Of a stretch of 64,000 nt of DNA, positions 43,679-52,214 are shown piece by piece. This DNA comes from Bacillus albus. Its GTDB lineage: Bacteria > Bacillota > Bacilli > Bacillales > Bacillaceae_G. The notes below the pieces were generated by a model. It saw only the letters and a list, made by a program, of their open reading frames with translations. It was not told where the DNA came from and did not search any database. The stretch is from contig NZ_MAOE01000014.1 in assembly GCF_001884185.1 (NCBI RefSeq), forward strand, positions 1 to 64,000, in the 5' to 3' direction. A program made the translations under genes and the position numbers. The first letter of the stretch is position 1, and each line of letters begins with the position of its first letter.

Positions 43679-43737
43679 AATCGAACCCACTAGAACCAGT
43701 TTCTAACGCTGGTGGCGCACCATTTGCCTTCCCCATT
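43667..43737 (-). ncRNA. tRNA-like element (degenerate tRNA) upstream of the GNAT gene
   Basis: Standard tRNA numbering fits without gaps from position 10 to 65. D-arm GGC...GCC at 43714-43728 with GG in the loop. Anticodon arm CCAG(C)-GTTAGAA-(A)CTGG with U33, purine 37 and anticodon TAG (43703-43705). Variable loop TTCTA. Perfect T-arm GTGGG-TTCGATT-CCCAC at 43674-43690. The acceptor stem is defective (only three G-C pairs plus one A-T) and there is no CCA end. It is not a working elongator tRNA: a tRNA-Leu(UAG) would need a long variable arm. It could be a pseudogene or a tRNA mimic used in regulation. Confidence 0.55.
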
Positions 43738-43738
43738 C

Positions 43739-43774
43739 ATCAATTTGAAAATGATAATCACGACACAAATTGAT
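43739..43774 (-). promoter_or_regulatory. Upstream hairpin of the GNAT leader
   Basis: ATCAATTTG (43739-43747) and CAAATTGAT (43766-43774) are perfect 9-nt arms with an 18-nt loop, directly 5' of the tRNA-like element on the minus strand. Confidence 0.5.
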
Positions 43775-43789
43775 TATGGTTTCATTCAG

Positions 43790-43820
43790 TTTATAATCGT
43801 ATAATACTTTATCTAGTCAA
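43790..43820 (-). promoter_or_regulatory. Candidate promoter for the GNAT leader
   Basis: On the minus strand TTGACT (43820-43815) is followed after 19 nt by TATAAA (43795-43790). It lies just past the amidohydrolase stop. The -35 is good; the spacing is long. Confidence 0.4.
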
Positions 43821-43829
43821 AAAAATAAA

Positions 43830-44960
43830 CTAGTTTTTTTTATTTTTTTTGTAAATTATTTTTCCGTCAATCATGGTTAGTACAGGCTTGGCTAAATAAT
43901 GAAAAGGATGATGAGTCCATAACACGAGATCAGCGTCTTTTCCAACCTCAATGCTTCCAATTCTATCCTCTAAACGTAAATTTCGTGCTGGAAATATAGT
44001 GATTCCTTCTAATGCCGTTTTTTCGTCTAATCCTTCTCTTACTGCGACAGCAGCACAAACATTTAAATATTGAATGGGTGTATAAGGGTGATCTGTTGTT
44101 ATAGAAACTTCCACTCCATTTTTCGATAATATATGGTAAGTATCCCATGTCTTGTTTTTTAGTTCGATTTTAGAACGGCGTGTAAGAGTGGGGCCAACTG
44201 AAACTTTCAAATTGTGTTTCGAAAGTTCTTCAACAATAAAGTGTCCTTCTGTACAATGTTCAATACGTAAATCGAGATTGAATTCTGTTGCAAAGCGTAG
44301 AGCAGAACTAATATCATCTGCTCGGTGAGCGTGGATACGTACGGGTATTTCGCGGCGTAATGCTTTTAAGATAGGAAGCATTCGAAAATCAGCTTCATGT
44401 CCGTAGTGCTGTGCTTCATAGAATGATTCCCGAAGTAACCCCATAATTCCCATACGTGTTATAGATTCTTTTGTTCCATTACTATGAACCTTTTTAGGAT
44501 TTTCTCCAAAGGCAATCTTTAAGCCGGCAGGTTCTTGAATAATCATATGATCAATACAAGTTCCAGCTGTTTTTATTACACAAGTCGTACCACCGATAAT
44601 GTTTTGACTTCCTGGCATAACGTGTACAGTTGTGATGCCATTTTGTACAGCATCTTGAAATGCAATATCAAGAGGGTGGATTCCGTCCAAAGAACGGATA
44701 TGTGGTGTTGAAACTTCAGATGTTTCATTTGCATCATTGCCAGCCCAACCAGTACCTTCATCATAGAGACCAAGATGAGTATGAACATCGATAAATCCCG
44801 GTAAGAGATGAAGAGCACGTGCGTCTATTACTGTCATATCTTGAGTAGGTTGAATGGTAGGCTTGACCTCGGCAATTCGTTCCCCCATAACGAGTACATC
44901 CCCTTGAAATTTTGGGGATGTAATAGGGTAGACAATGGCTTGCTTGAGCAATATTTTCAT
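43830..44960 (-). CDS. Metal-dependent amidohydrolase (imidazolonepropionase-like)
   Basis: A 376-residue TIM-barrel hydrolase of the amidohydrolase superfamily. N-terminal small beta domain, then metal-binding 'PGFIDVHTHLGLYDEG' (HxH, about 54-69). Further ligands are 'VRIHAHRADD' and 'RIEHCTEG' His residues, and the catalytic Asp is in 'SITTDHPYT'. C-terminal 'IGSIEVGKDADLVLWTHHPF' is the usual closing strand pattern. It resembles enzymes annotated as imidazolonepropionase or adenosine-deaminase relatives; the substrate is not determinable. GAGGT lies 3-7 nt upstream of the ATG. Monocistronic. Confidence 0.87.
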   Translation of the reverse strand: MKILLKQAIVYPITSPKFQGDVLVMGERIAEVKPTIQPTQDMTVIDARALHLLPGFIDVHTHLGLYDEGTGWAGNDANETSEVSTPHIRSLDGIHPLDIAFQDAVQNGITTVHVMPGSQNIIGGTTCVIKTAGTCIDHMIIQEPAGLKIAFGENPKKVHSNGTKESITRMGIMGLLRESFYEAQHYGHEADFRMLPILKALRREIPVRIHAHRADDISSALRFATEFNLDLRIEHCTEGHFIVEELSKHNLKVSVGPTLTRRSKIELKNKTWDTYHILSKNGVEVSITTDHPYTPIQYLNVCAAVAVREGLDEKTALEGITIFPARNLRLEDRIGSIEVGKDADLVLWTHHPFHYLAKPVLTMIDGKIIYKKNKKN

Positions 44961-45099
44961 AGGTACCTCATTTCTGTTACTTTATAATGTTAATGGAATT
45001 TAAGGGAAAGTAACGGAAAGATTATTTGTGTAATAATGCTTCGGATTCTAGAAAATAAAAATTTTGAAAGGGCCCCTGTAAAACTGTGTTTTAGAAGTA

Positions 45100-46005
45100 C
45101 TACATTGTATGCGAAAGTATATTTTGTAATGCATGGTCTATTGCCGGAAATGTGTATTCATACCCATGCTCAATTGCTTTACTAGGTAATACATGTTGCC
45201 CTTCTAGTACAAGTATGCTCATCTCACCAAGTAAAGTGTGAAGCATAAATGAAGGGACAGGTAACCAATGAGGTTTTTTCATTATAGCTGCAATGGTTTC
45301 TCCAAATTCCTTCATTCTTATAGGTAAGGGAGCTGTGAGATTAAGAGGTCCATCAATTTCTTCTTTTTGTATGATGAAATCAATCAGGTGAACGACATCA
45401 TCTATATGAATCCATGATAACCATTGGTTTCCAGATCCAATTGTACCTCCGATATAGAATTGATAGGGGAGTAGCATTTTTGGAAAAGCTCCTCCATCTG
45501 CACTTAATACGACTCCAAATCTTGCGTATACTGTTCGCATTCCGAGAGAACGAGCTTTAGATGCTTCTTGTTCCCATGAACATACTGTATTTGCTAAAAA
45601 GTCATCTCCAGGAGTCTCATGCTGTTCTGTAAAAGACTCGGTTTCAGACGTTCCATAGTATCCAATAGCGCTTGCGTTAATAAATGTGTGCGGTTTTATG
45701 TTGAGTGTCTGCAATTGTTTAATGAGTCCTTTTGTCGTTTGAATTCTACTGTTTAAAATGGCTTTCTTTTGTTTCTTTGTCCATCTACTATTAATAGATT
45801 CTCCAGCTAGATTAATAACTACATCGATAGAAGAGAGGGGGAAGGTTTGTAAATTTGGTGTCCATTGAACATACTGAAGGTTAGGGTCGGAAGTTTCAGT
45901 AGTTTTGTTTCGAGTGAGAATGTAAACCGTATGTCCTTTTTGAATGAAAAAAGTAGAAAGGTATTTACCGATAAAGCCGGTACCACCAGAAATTGCGATT
46001 TTCAC
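45100..46005 (-). CDS. yfhF: TIGR01777-type SDR family protein (YfhF)
   Basis: A 301-residue NAD(P)-binding protein of the YfhF/SulA-like epimerase group. Rossmann motif 'IAISGGTGFIGKYLSTFF', then 'VVINLAGESINSRWTKKQKKAIL', and a catalytic-type 'SAIGYYGTSETESF'. The C-terminal DUF1731 ends with 'VLEGQHVLPSKAIEHGYEYTFP' in pieces. No activity is established for the family. GTG start with GAGGAGGAAATACTT. Divergent from recX, as B. subtilis yfhF is from yfhG. Confidence 0.88.
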   Translation of the reverse strand: MKIAISGGTGFIGKYLSTFFIQKGHTVYILTRNKTTETSDPNLQYVQWTPNLQTFPLSSIDVVINLAGESINSRWTKKQKKAILNSRIQTTKGLIKQLQTLNIKPHTFINASAIGYYGTSETESFTEQHETPGDDFLANTVCSWEQEASKARSLGMRTVYARFGVVLSADGGAFPKMLLPYQFYIGGTIGSGNQWLSWIHIDDVVHLIDFIIQKEEIDGPLNLTAPLPIRMKEFGETIAAIMKKPHWLPVPSFMLHTLLGEMSILVLEGQHVLPSKAIEHGYEYTFPAIDHALQNILSHTM

Positions 46006-46086
46006 AAGTATTTCCTCCTCATTATATATATTCTTGAAAAGAAAAAATGTTCCTCGACTATGTTAAAATAATAGAGAGGTGAGAGT

Positions 46087-46899
46087 ATGGCTGTCATTAC
46101 AAAAATAGAAGTCCAAAAACGATCGAAAGAACGATTTAATATTTATATTGATAAAGGTCAAGGTGAAGAGTACGGATTTAGTGTGAATGAAGTAATCTTA
46201 ATAAAACACGGATTACAAAAGGGCTTAGAAATTGATGAAATAGCGTTAGGAAATATTTTGTACAATGAAGAGGTACAAAAAGCATATTTACAAGCAATCT
46301 CCTATTTATCCTATCAAATGAGGACGAAACTAGAAATAGAAGATTTTTTACGAAAAAAAGAAGTGGGACAGGCCATCATCTCTGAAGTCGTTTCGAAATT
46401 ATTACATGACCGATATATTAATGATAAAGAGTACGCTGTTTTATATACGAGAACGCAAAGTAATGTAAATCGAAAAGGTCCCACTGTTATTAAAAGAGAG
46501 TTGTTGAATAAAGGTGTTCAGGATCTAATTATTACGCATAGTTTACAAGAATATCCGAAGGAAAAGCAAATTGAGAATGCTTTAATTCTTATAGAGAAGA
46601 AGAAAAAAGCTTATCAAAAGCATTCTTTTTTACAAATGAAGCTCAAGTTAGACGAGATGCTTGTTCGTAAAGGATATTCTAGAGATGTAATTCAAATTTG
46701 TTTAGAAGAATTGAAAGACGAAAAAGATGACGAAAAGCAACAAGAGGCGTTACACTATCATGGGAATAAATATTATGAGAAATATAAGAAGTATGATGGA
46801 TGGACATTCGAAAATAAGATGAAACAAGCGTTATACCGCAAAGGATTCTCTATCGATGAAATAGAGGTATTTTTGCAAATGAAACGCGAAGAGGGATGA
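46087..46899 (+). CDS. recX: Regulatory protein RecX
   Basis: A 270-residue modulator of the RecA filament (B. subtilis YfhG). N-terminal extension (about 1-60), then three tandem RecX three-helix repeats with 'YLSYQMRTKLEIEDFLRKKEV', 'LLHDRYINDKEYAVLYTR' and 'GPTVIKRELLNKGV', and a fourth-like repeat at the C terminus ('WTFENKMKQALYRKGFSIDEIE'). Length matches the long Bacillus form. GAGAGGTGAGAG lies directly upstream. Eleven nt before yfhH. Confidence 0.92.
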   Translation: MAVITKIEVQKRSKERFNIYIDKGQGEEYGFSVNEVILIKHGLQKGLEIDEIALGNILYNEEVQKAYLQAISYLSYQMRTKLEIEDFLRKKEVGQAIISEVVSKLLHDRYINDKEYAVLYTRTQSNVNRKGPTVIKRELLNKGVQDLIITHSLQEYPKEKQIENALILIEKKKKAYQKHSFLQMKLKLDEMLVRKGYSRDVIQICLEELKDEKDDEKQQEALHYHGNKYYEKYKKYDGWTFENKMKQALYRKGFSIDEIEVFLQMKREEG

Positions 46900-46909
46900 G
46901 GAGAATAAG

Positions 46910-47227
46910 ATGAATATGCCAAAGCGCTACAGTGAAATGACACCACATGAGCTAAGGGAAGAAATTGGGCTTTTGAAAGAGCAAGCGATAAAAGCTGAGC
47001 AACTTGGAATTGTAAATGAGTTCGATGTATTAATGCGAAAGATAGCAATGGCCCGCGCTTATATGACTGACATAAACAAATTCCATATCGGTGAGACATA
47101 CGAATTAGTAGAAGAACCTGGTATATTATTTGAAATTACGTACTTCAATGGGGTATTTGCTTGGGGACATAAGCAAAATGATAATGAAGAGATTGGAATA
47201 CCGATTTCTTTATTGCAAGAAAAATAA
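46910..47227 (+). CDS. yfhH: YfhH family protein (DUF1811)
   Basis: A 105-residue protein. The N-terminal helices 'RYSEMTPHELREEIGLLKEQAIKAEQ' and 'VLMRKIAMARAYM' are followed by a small barrel 'FHIGETYELVEEPGILFEITYFNGVFAWG'. This is the DUF1811/YfhH architecture. Its role is unknown. It is the second gene of the recX transcript (11-nt gap), with a terminator after it. Confidence 0.88.
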   Translation: MNMPKRYSEMTPHELREEIGLLKEQAIKAEQLGIVNEFDVLMRKIAMARAYMTDINKFHIGETYELVEEPGILFEITYFNGVFAWGHKQNDNEEIGIPISLLQEK

Positions 47228-47257
47228 AAACCAGAGAGCGAATATCTCTCTGGTTTT
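47227..47257 (+). terminator. Terminator after yfhH
   Basis: AAAACCAGAGAG-(7 nt)-CTCTCTGGTTTT. Confidence 0.8.
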
Positions 47258-47291
47258 CATCTTTGGTAGGCGTTACAGGAGATAGGAGATT

Positions 47292-47444
47292 CTAAAATTG
47301 GCGTTTTTTACATTCGTTCGCCAATATAATGAGAGACTGGGTTTGTTGCGTCTGTCCGTTAACTTGCGCTTTAGCATGTTTCGGACGAGTCCACGTATGG
47401 TTAAATAATTCAGAACGACTATCTAAGCGATCACGGTAGCTCAT
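47292..47444 (-). CDS. YpzG-like small protein
   Basis: A 50-residue protein, MSYRDRLDSRSELFNHTWTR then PKHAKAQVNGQTQQTQSLII. The 'W-x-x-PKHA-x-x-QVNG-x-TQQTQ' pattern is what I recall for YpzG family proteins. ACGAGGTGATAAAG precedes the ATG. It sits next to sspK on the same strand, so a sporulation link is possible. Function unknown. Confidence 0.65.
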   Translation of the reverse strand: MSYRDRLDSRSELFNHTWTRPKHAKAQVNGQTQQTQSLIILANECKKRQF

Positions 47445-47481
47445 CTTTATCACCTCGTGTAGGAAGTTGACTTACTTTGTA

Positions 47482-47640
47482 TTACTCTTCCTGCTGATTT
47501 GCAGCACGCATACGTTCTTGTGGGTGCGTGTTAATTGTGCCGTTAGGTCGTTTCGAAGCGAAGCGTGATTTCGCTTTCGGCTGACCGTCGATTTTGCTGT
47601 TGTTTTTTGACTCAGACCAAAATTCGGCTTGTTTACCCAT
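47482..47640 (-). CDS. sspK: Small acid-soluble spore protein K
   Basis: A 52-residue minor SASP. The C-terminal core '[21 protein letters not shown]' (about 27-47) matches SspK (B. subtilis: [21 protein letters not shown], from memory). The N-terminal part is Lys/Ser/Asn-rich. GAGGAGGG lies 7 nt upstream of ATG. Expected to be made in the forespore and packaged in spores. Confidence 0.85.
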
Positions 47641-47762
47641 TGCGAACGCCCTCCTCATCATCAGTTGATACCTCTTGAAGAAGTATCAATTATAGAATGT
47701 GCAAAATAGAAGAAACTATCCTTTAGAAATGAAGGGATAAATAGGTAAAAGGAGATTAGAAC

Positions 47763-48029
47763 ATGAATGATATGTATGAAGCATTAACAAAAGAACTATT
47801 AGAAAAAAATGACAAACTTTCTTACGCACAAGCACGTGCGTGGGTTGAATTACTATGGGAAGATTTCCAAACAACTTATGCGAAATCAGGACGTTACCAA
47901 GGTGATGAAATGACTGAACAAGTGGTAAGAACATGGATTAATAATCATGGAGCGCGTCTTCATGAAATGCGTACAAATAATCCGAAATATAGCCATTTAA
48001 TCAATCAAGAAGATCATTTGAAACATTAA
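47763..48029 (+). CDS. yfhJ: YfhJ family protein (WVELL)
   Basis: An 88-residue protein with the name-giving 'RAWVELLWEDFQTTYAKSG' (about 26-44) and 'YQGDEMTEQVVRTWINNHG'. Soluble and helical. AAAGGAG lies 8 nt upstream. Divergent from sspK as in B. subtilis. Function unknown. Confidence 0.88.
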   Translation: MNDMYEALTKELLEKNDKLSYAQARAWVELLWEDFQTTYAKSGRYQGDEMTEQVVRTWINNHGARLHEMRTNNPKYSHLINQEDHLKH

Positions 48030-48055
48030 AAAAAGCGACTTAAGTCGCTTTTTTT
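48028..48055. terminator. Bidirectional terminator between yfhJ and yfhP
   Basis: AAAAAAAGCGACTTAAGTCGCTTTTTTT, overlapping the stop codons of both convergent genes. Confidence 0.85.
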
Positions 48056-49034
48056 AATGTGGAAGTAACTCCAGTTTTTTTCGAAGTTTTTCTTCACTGA
48101 AAATCCATCCTGTATAGGAACTAATAATATTTAAATTATGATCGAGTTGAACGATCGCAACGAATGGATAATAATCTTTACTGCGATAGCGCAAATCAAT
48201 GAATCGAACTTCGTAATAATGATCATAATCGAAAATGTCCCAGCGATACACAGGGGAGAAAGATAAAAATGCTGAGATGTTTTCATCTTGTTTAGCTGCG
48301 CGCATAATAGCATTGTCTGGGAACGGTACCCGGTCGAACTTATCATAGACCATGATGTTACCACGATGCCATCTAGCAACGTAGTAATAATCAGTTGTAA
48401 CGATTGCTAAATGGTAATGATAAAATCGATAAGAAGGAGAAATGATTATCTTCTCAACATGTTTGAAACGTTTTTGTACAACGCTTCTTATATTTCTATG
48501 CATCATAATCCGTCCGATATAGTAAACAATCATCAATATATACGCTGCTAAGGCAGTATACCCTTTATGGGAACCTACAATCATACATGCAATTGCGAGT
48601 AGATGAATAAAGAAAATGACAGTATCGAATGTATTAATGATACCGAGCGCTACCCATTTTTTTGTGAAGGGCCGTAACGCCTGTGTACCGTAGGCATTAA
48701 AAATATCTACAAAGACATGAAGAAAGACGGCAATAAATGACCAAAGTAGTAGATGCAAGTATGGAGCGTCTGAAAAGAAGGCAAAAGAGATGCCACTTAT
48801 AAGGAATGACCAAAGAATTACTGCAGGAATGGAATGAGTAATCCCGCGATGATTTCTTATATATTTAGCGTTATTACGCAATTTTAAAACTGTATCGATG
48901 TCAGGAATATTGGAACCGGCAATTGTAGCGAGCATAACTGCTTGTGGCCCAATATCACTTTGTGCTATGGCTGGATCTAACGTGGCCAAACTGCCTAGAG
49001 TAACGCCCATAACAAGGTGAGTGGCTGTGTCCAT
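48054..49034 (-). CDS. yfhP: Inner-membrane metal-dependent hydrolase YfhP
   Basis: A 326-residue DUF457-type membrane protein. It starts MDTATHLVMGVTLGSLA (His near the start, as in LexA-binding/YdjM proteins). 'GSNIPDIDTVLK' and 'RNHRGITHSIPAV' hold the metal-type Asp and His residues. Four hydrophobic segments lie at about 75-175, followed by a soluble C-terminal domain. In B. subtilis YfhP has been described as a negative regulator of yfhQ, sspE and its own gene; I recall this from the literature and the same neighbours are present here. Start with GGAGGTGGATTTCT. Confidence 0.85.
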   Translation of the reverse strand: MDTATHLVMGVTLGSLATLDPAIAQSDIGPQAVMLATIAGSNIPDIDTVLKLRNNAKYIRNHRGITHSIPAVILWSFLISGISFAFFSDAPYLHLLLWSFIAVFLHVFVDIFNAYGTQALRPFTKKWVALGIINTFDTVIFFIHLLAIACMIVGSHKGYTALAAYILMIVYYIGRIMMHRNIRSVVQKRFKHVEKIIISPSYRFYHYHLAIVTTDYYYVARWHRGNIMVYDKFDRVPFPDNAIMRAAKQDENISAFLSFSPVYRWDIFDYDHYYEVRFIDLRYRSKDYYPFVAIVQLDHNLNIISSYTGWIFSEEKLRKKLELLPH

Positions 49035-49183
49035 AGAAATCCACCTCCGTTTTTTATTAATGTAACTCTTTTTATTCGATACCTCAAGTCCTTTGCCTTC
49101 TATTTCCTATGTCATCTTACTTAAATTTTTTCCTAAAATCTTTATAATAGTACTTATATGCAAAAAAATGAGGGGGATCAAGT

Positions 49184-50281
49184 TTGACACTTGAAATATT
49201 AAATAATTTTAACATAGAGCAGTTTCAAAATGATTTAATTGGTTGGTTTGAAAAAGAGCAACGCGACTTACCGTGGCGTAAAAATAAAGATCCATATCGT
49301 GTTTGGGTTTCGGAAATTATGTTGCAGCAAACTAGGGTAGAAGCTGTAAAACCATATTACGCGAATTTCATGGGGAAGTTTCCTACTCTAGAAGCTTTGG
49401 CAAATGCTGATGATGAAGAAGTGTTAAAAGCATGGGAAGGTTTAGGGTATTATTCTAGAGCACGAAATTTACATGCGGCCGTAAAAGAAGTAAAAGAAGT
49501 ATACGGCGGGATCGTACCGAGTGATGTAAAGAAAATTGAAAAATTAAAGGGAATCGGACCATATACAAAAGGTGCTATTTTAAGTATCGCATATGGTATA
49601 CCAGAGCCGGCAGTTGATGGAAATGTTATGCGTGTATTATCCCGTATTTTATCCGTATGGGATGACATTGCAAAACCGAAAACGAGAAAAGTATTTGAAG
49701 AGATTGTGCGTGAAATTATTTCGGCTGAAAATCCATCTTATTTTAATCAAGGTTTGATGGAATTAGGGGCACTCATTTGCATTCCCAAAAATCCAGCATG
49801 CTTACTTTGTCCTGTACGTGAGCATTGCAGGGGGTATGCTGAAGGGGTTCAAAAAGAGTTACCAGTAAAAAGTAAAGCGAAAGCTCCTACGATGGTACCG
49901 ATTGTTGCAGGAGTGCTTCAAACAGAAGATGGTCGTTACGTCATTAATAAACGTCCAAGTACCGGTTTATTAGCTAATATGTGGGAATTTCCGAATGTTG
50001 AACTTGGCGAAGGGATTCGTAATCAGAAGGAACAGCTTATAGATTATATGAAAGAAAAATTTGAGCTTTCGATTTCTATTGAAGAATACGCAATGAATGT
50101 ACAACATACGTTTACCCATCGTACTTGGGATATATTCGTATTTTACGGAAAAGTAACTGGTGACATTGTTGAAACAGATACATTGAAATTTGTATCGAAA
50201 GAAGCATTTGAACAGTTACCTTTCTCGAAATCGCATCGTACAATTTATGAAAATTGCGTTGAGAAAATTACAATGCAATAA
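49184..50281 (+). CDS. mutY: A/G-specific adenine DNA glycosylase MutY
   Basis: A 365-residue base-excision enzyme that removes adenine mispaired with 8-oxoguanine. '[32 protein letters not shown]' (in pieces, about 28-60) includes the catalytic Glu in SEIMLQQT. HhH '[18 protein letters not shown]' and '[10 protein letters not shown]' carry the catalytic Asp. The [4Fe-4S] cysteines are in '[17 protein letters not shown]' (Cx6Cx2Cx5C). The C-terminal NUDIX-like 8-oxoG recognition domain is at about 235-360. TTG start with GAGGGGG 6-7 nt upstream. Divergent from yfhP. Confidence 0.95.
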   Translation: MTLEILNNFNIEQFQNDLIGWFEKEQRDLPWRKNKDPYRVWVSEIMLQQTRVEAVKPYYANFMGKFPTLEALANADDEEVLKAWEGLGYYSRARNLHAAVKEVKEVYGGIVPSDVKKIEKLKGIGPYTKGAILSIAYGIPEPAVDGNVMRVLSRILSVWDDIAKPKTRKVFEEIVREIISAENPSYFNQGLMELGALICIPKNPACLLCPVREHCRGYAEGVQKELPVKSKAKAPTMVPIVAGVLQTEDGRYVINKRPSTGLLANMWEFPNVELGEGIRNQKEQLIDYMKEKFELSISIEEYAMNVQHTFTHRTWDIFVFYGKVTGDIVETDTLKFVSKEAFEQLPFSKSHRTIYENCVEKITMQ

Positions 50282-50283
50282 AT

Positions 50284-50317
50284 AAAAAGTGTTCCCTAGA
50301 TTGGGAACACTTTTTTA
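50284..50317. terminator. Bidirectional terminator between mutY and yfhS
   Basis: AAAAAGTGTTCCC-tagatt-GGGAACACTTTTTT. Confidence 0.85.
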
Positions 50318-50539
50318 GTCGTAAGAAATTTTTGTCCCATGAGTCCAACTAGCCTCACCTTCTTGTAAACCGCCTCTTGTTTCAATTTGTATTATAATTT
50401 CTTTGTAAATACTTTGCCCTTCTGCATTTAAATAAGGCAAAATCTGTTGTAATGAATGATGAAAATAAGCTAATTCATCTTCTTTCCATTCACTTTTTGA
50501 AACCATCGTTAGCTCAGTCATATCGCGTCCTATATACAT
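50315..50539 (-). CDS. yfhS: YfhS family protein
   Basis: A 74-residue soluble protein, MYIGRDMTELTMVSKSEWKE then 'LAYFHHSLQQILPYLNAEGQ' and 'EIETRGG'-like end. Length and N-terminus match B. subtilis YfhS. GGAGGTGAAAAT directly precedes ATG 50539; a 21-codon in-frame upstream extension has no site. Divergent from sspE. Function unknown, reported to be sporulation-linked in B. subtilis. Confidence 0.8.
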   Translation of the reverse strand: MYIGRDMTELTMVSKSEWKEDELAYFHHSLQQILPYLNAEGQSIYKEIIIQIETRGGLQEGEASWTHGTKISYD

Positions 50540-50664
50540 ATTTTCACCTCCATTTTTTATAGTTTGAATGAGTAATAAGAGATATATGCGTAATTTTTTC
50601 AAAAGAAAATTGCGGATAGTTTCTAAGTGAATTGGTTACATTATTGGTTGTGGAGGTGAGAAAG

Positions 50665-50946
50665 ATGAGTAAAAAACAACAAGGTTATAACAAGGCAACT
50701 TCTGGTGCTAGCATTCAAAGTACAAATGCTAGCTATGGTACAGAGTTTGCGACTGAAACAAATGTACAAGCGGTAAAACAAGCAAACGCACAATCAGAAG
50801 CAAAGAAAGCACAAGCTTCTGGTGCACAAAGTGCAAATGCTAGTTATGGTACTGAATTTGCAACTGAAACAGACGTGCATGCTGTGAAAAAACAAAATGC
50901 ACAATCAGCTGCAAAACAATCACAATCTTCTAGTTCAAATCAGTAA
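50665..50946 (+). CDS. sspE: Gamma-type small acid-soluble spore protein
   Basis: A 93-residue spore core protein that is a storage reserve rather than a DNA binder. Two near-identical repeats, '[19 protein letters not shown]' (about 21-39) and '[19 protein letters not shown]' (about 58-76), each containing the GPR-protease recognition TEFATET. The composition is dominated by Ala, Gln, Ser and Asn, as in SspE. GGAGGTGAGAAAG precedes ATG 50665. Sigma-G control is expected; no clean promoter could be placed. Confidence 0.93.
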   Translation: MSKKQQGYNKATSGASIQSTNASYGTEFATETNVQAVKQANAQSEAKKAQASGAQSANASYGTEFATETDVHAVKKQNAQSAAKQSQSSSSNQ

Positions 50947-50953
50947 TGAAAGA

Positions 50954-50989
50954 AAAACACTTCTCTAATTCGGGAGAAGTGTTTTCTTT
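50954..50989 (+). terminator. Terminator after sspE
   Basis: AAAACACTTCTC-(loop)-GGAGAAGTGTTTTCTTT. Confidence 0.8.
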
Positions 50990-51134
50990 GTGCTTTGGTC
51001 ATGGTAATGAAAATAAAGCGAACGACATAACTTCTAATAAGTCAACAAATGTAGTCAAAGGAGAAGGAAGTTAAAGATTAGAAATATGTAATGAGGAATA
51101 ATAACTGATCAATAAATCTAAAAGGGGGTAAGTA

Positions 51135-51395
51135 ATGAACGACTTTGATAAGTTGGTTGGAGAGCAATTGGAAACGATGGATGAGTTGTTGAAGTTACAA
51201 GCTCATCTAGAGAAGTATCAGCAAATTGAAATGAGCGAAAAGGATACGTGCGATAAAAAAGAATTACATTTTATACGCCAAGAAATATATAGAACAGAAT
51301 TAGCACTCAAGTTATTACATGAGAAATTTGAAGAGCAAACAAATAGTGTGATTCAATCTTTTGAAACCGAAAAAATGATTTCGAATTTAGGATAA
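51135..51395 (+). CDS. ygaB: YgaB family protein
   Basis: An 86-residue, highly charged, probably coiled-coil protein (MNDFDKLVGEQLETMDELLKL...), in the same position after sspE as B. subtilis ygaB. AAAGGGGGTAAGTA lies upstream. Function unknown. Confidence 0.8.
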   Translation: MNDFDKLVGEQLETMDELLKLQAHLEKYQQIEMSEKDTCDKKELHFIRQEIYRTELALKLLHEKFEEQTNSVIQSFETEKMISNLG

Positions 51396-51421
51396 GACAT
51401 ATTGTTACCTTCTGGTAAAAG

Positions 51422-51457
51422 GTCCTTCTTTACATAGAAATAAGGAAGGGCTTTTTC
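51422..51457 (+). terminator. Terminator after ygaB
   Basis: GTCCTTCTT-(loop)-AAGGAAGGGC followed by TTTTTCT; stem with one wobble and one extra base. Confidence 0.6.
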
Positions 51458-51629
51458 TATTTCCATTTCCTTGTTTGTAAATAATTCAGTGGAGGCCCGG
51501 TTTCTATGGTATTCAGTTTGAAAATTGGAGTCTTGTCTCTTTAGTTTTAAAATTTTGACAAAAAAGTTATAATAGAAAAAAAGTGGATGCAGCTCAAAGG
51601 GCATTTGCAGTTGAAAGAAGGGAGCATAT

Positions 51630-52160
51630 ATGGGATTTCCCAAAGAAGGAGAAAAAGTACAAATACATAGTTATAAACATAATGGCTCCATTCATAGAAT
51701 GTGGGAAGAGACAACGATTTTAAAAGGGACACAAAGTCTTGTAATCGGAGCGAATGATCGTACAGTAGTGACAGAATCAGATGGTCGAACGTGGATTACG
51801 CGTGAACCAGCAATTTGTTATTTTCATGCAAACTATTGGTTTAATGTAATTGGAATGTTAAGGGAAGAGGGCGTATATTATTATTGTAATTTAAGCTCAC
51901 CTTTTGCATATGATTCTGAAGCGTTAAAGTATATTGATTATGATTTAGATATTAAAGTGTATCCAGATATGACATATACGCTTTTAGATGAAGATGAGTA
52001 TGAAAAACATAGTCAGATTATGCAATATCCACCTGTGATTGATACGATTTTAAAACGAAATGTAGCACAATTAACACAATGGATTCATCAAAGAAAAGGA
52101 CCATTTGCGCCAGACTTTGTAGATATGTGGTATGAGAGATATTTAATGTACAGAAATTAA
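51630..52160 (+). CDS. ygaC: Nucleoside tri-/diphosphatase of the UPF0374/YgaC (DUF402) family
   Basis: A 176-residue DUF402-fold enzyme (family includes S. aureus Ntdp). It begins [20 protein letters not shown]; the beta-barrel core has '[22 protein letters not shown]', '[12 protein letters not shown]', '[10 protein letters not shown]', and '[27 protein letters not shown]' in pieces, with the Asp/Tyr metal and substrate residues. Expected to hydrolyse NTPs/NDPs with a divalent metal. AAGGGAG lies 8 nt upstream of ATG. A terminator separates it from the ABC gene. Confidence 0.92.
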
Positions 52161-52161
52161 A

Positions 52162-52194
52162 ACAAACCTGCAGGGGATTTCCCGGCAGGTTTGT
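52162..52194 (+). terminator. Terminator after ygaC
   Basis: ACAAACCTGC-(13 nt)-GCAGGTTTGT; the T tract is short, so read-through to ygaD is possible. Confidence 0.6.
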
Positions 52195-52214
52195 CCTATT
52201 AGAGGGGGGATTAT

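Noticed and set aside
43622-43690. T-box riboswitch upstream of the GNAT gene
   Set aside because: AGGGTGG occurs, but on the 3' side of the terminator stem directly before the T tract, not in an antiterminator before it, and no specifier-loop stem I is visible.
43667-43737. Calling the tRNA-like element a functional tRNA-Leu(UAG)
   Set aside because: The acceptor stem does not pair, no CCA can be seen, and leucine tRNAs need a long variable arm, which is absent here.
50580-50664. Sigma-G promoter for sspE
   Set aside because: Expected from biology, but no pair of elements at proper spacing matched the consensus well enough to place it.
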